Positions 21,516 to 21,529 of a stretch of DNA of 21,529 nt are shown here, piece after piece. Each line of letters begins with the position of its first letter. The stretch's first letter is position 1. Position numbers and translations under genes: made by a program. The stretch is from a virus: IMG/VR virus record IMGVR_UViG_3300001213_000220, positions 1 through 21,529 of that record; one strand, 5' to 3'. Below the pieces are notes generated by a model. It ran no database searches. It saw nothing but the letters and a program-made list of their open reading frames with translations, and was not told where the DNA came from.

Positions 21516-21529
21516 CACAAACCCCTCAA

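Noticed and set aside
1-21529. tRNA genes, CRISPR arrays and insertion sequences
   Set aside because: No cloverleaf-like sequence, repeat-spacer pattern, transposase or terminal inverted repeats were seen by eye; no search tool was available.

Overview
The window is most of the virion-building region of a tailed double-stranded DNA phage or prophage with a P22-like (short-tailed, podovirus) plan. All convincing genes lie on the minus strand, so the region reads from about 21.5 kb down to 1. Genes are packed tightly, with many 1-4 base start/stop overlaps, Shine-Dalgarno sites of the AGGAG/GAGG type and sigma70-like promoters. This points to a bacterial host. The P22-type set (P22 coat, P22-type portal, gp4 and gp10 tail factors) is best known from Proteobacteria, but the sequence does not identify the host. 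No integrase, lysis or replication gene is visible, so free phage versus prophage cannot be decided.

Region 1 (about 20.2-21.5 kb) holds small accessory genes: a helix-turn-helix protein, two unknown proteins and a ribbon-helix-helix-like protein. It includes a near-consensus promoter with an adjoining palindromic operator, a 19-bp tandem duplication that rewrote a stop codon, and an 18-residue Lys/Gly microprotein. Region 2 (about 17.9-20.2 kb) is packaging: a small basic protein whose start codon is triplicated, the small and large terminase subunits, and a Cys-rich protein. Region 3 (10.2-17.9 kb) is the head: portal, four tightly coupled decoration-like or unknown genes, then scaffold and the P22-type coat protein. 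In P22 the portal, scaffold and coat genes are adjacent, so the four genes look like an insertion. Region 4 (8.4-10.15 kb) holds a small virion-associated protein, a glycosyltransferase-methyltransferase fusion and a HeH/LEM-like protein. Region 5 (1-8.4 kb) is the tail and ejection module: gp4-like and gp10-like neck factors, a fibre, a cupin protein, three putative ejection proteins in the place of P22 gp7/gp20/gp16, and the start of another fibre gene that runs off the window.

The most striking non-coding signal is a family of small hairpins, GTC-GNGA-GAC with a GNRA tetraloop. They lie just before the portal, scaffold, coat and first ejection genes, and a decayed copy may precede the last fibre gene. 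Their outer base pair covaries (T-A or C-G). In two cases the ribosome-binding purines lie inside the hairpin. This looks like a shared translational or mRNA-stability control element for virion genes.

No stretch longer than about 115 bases lacks a gene.
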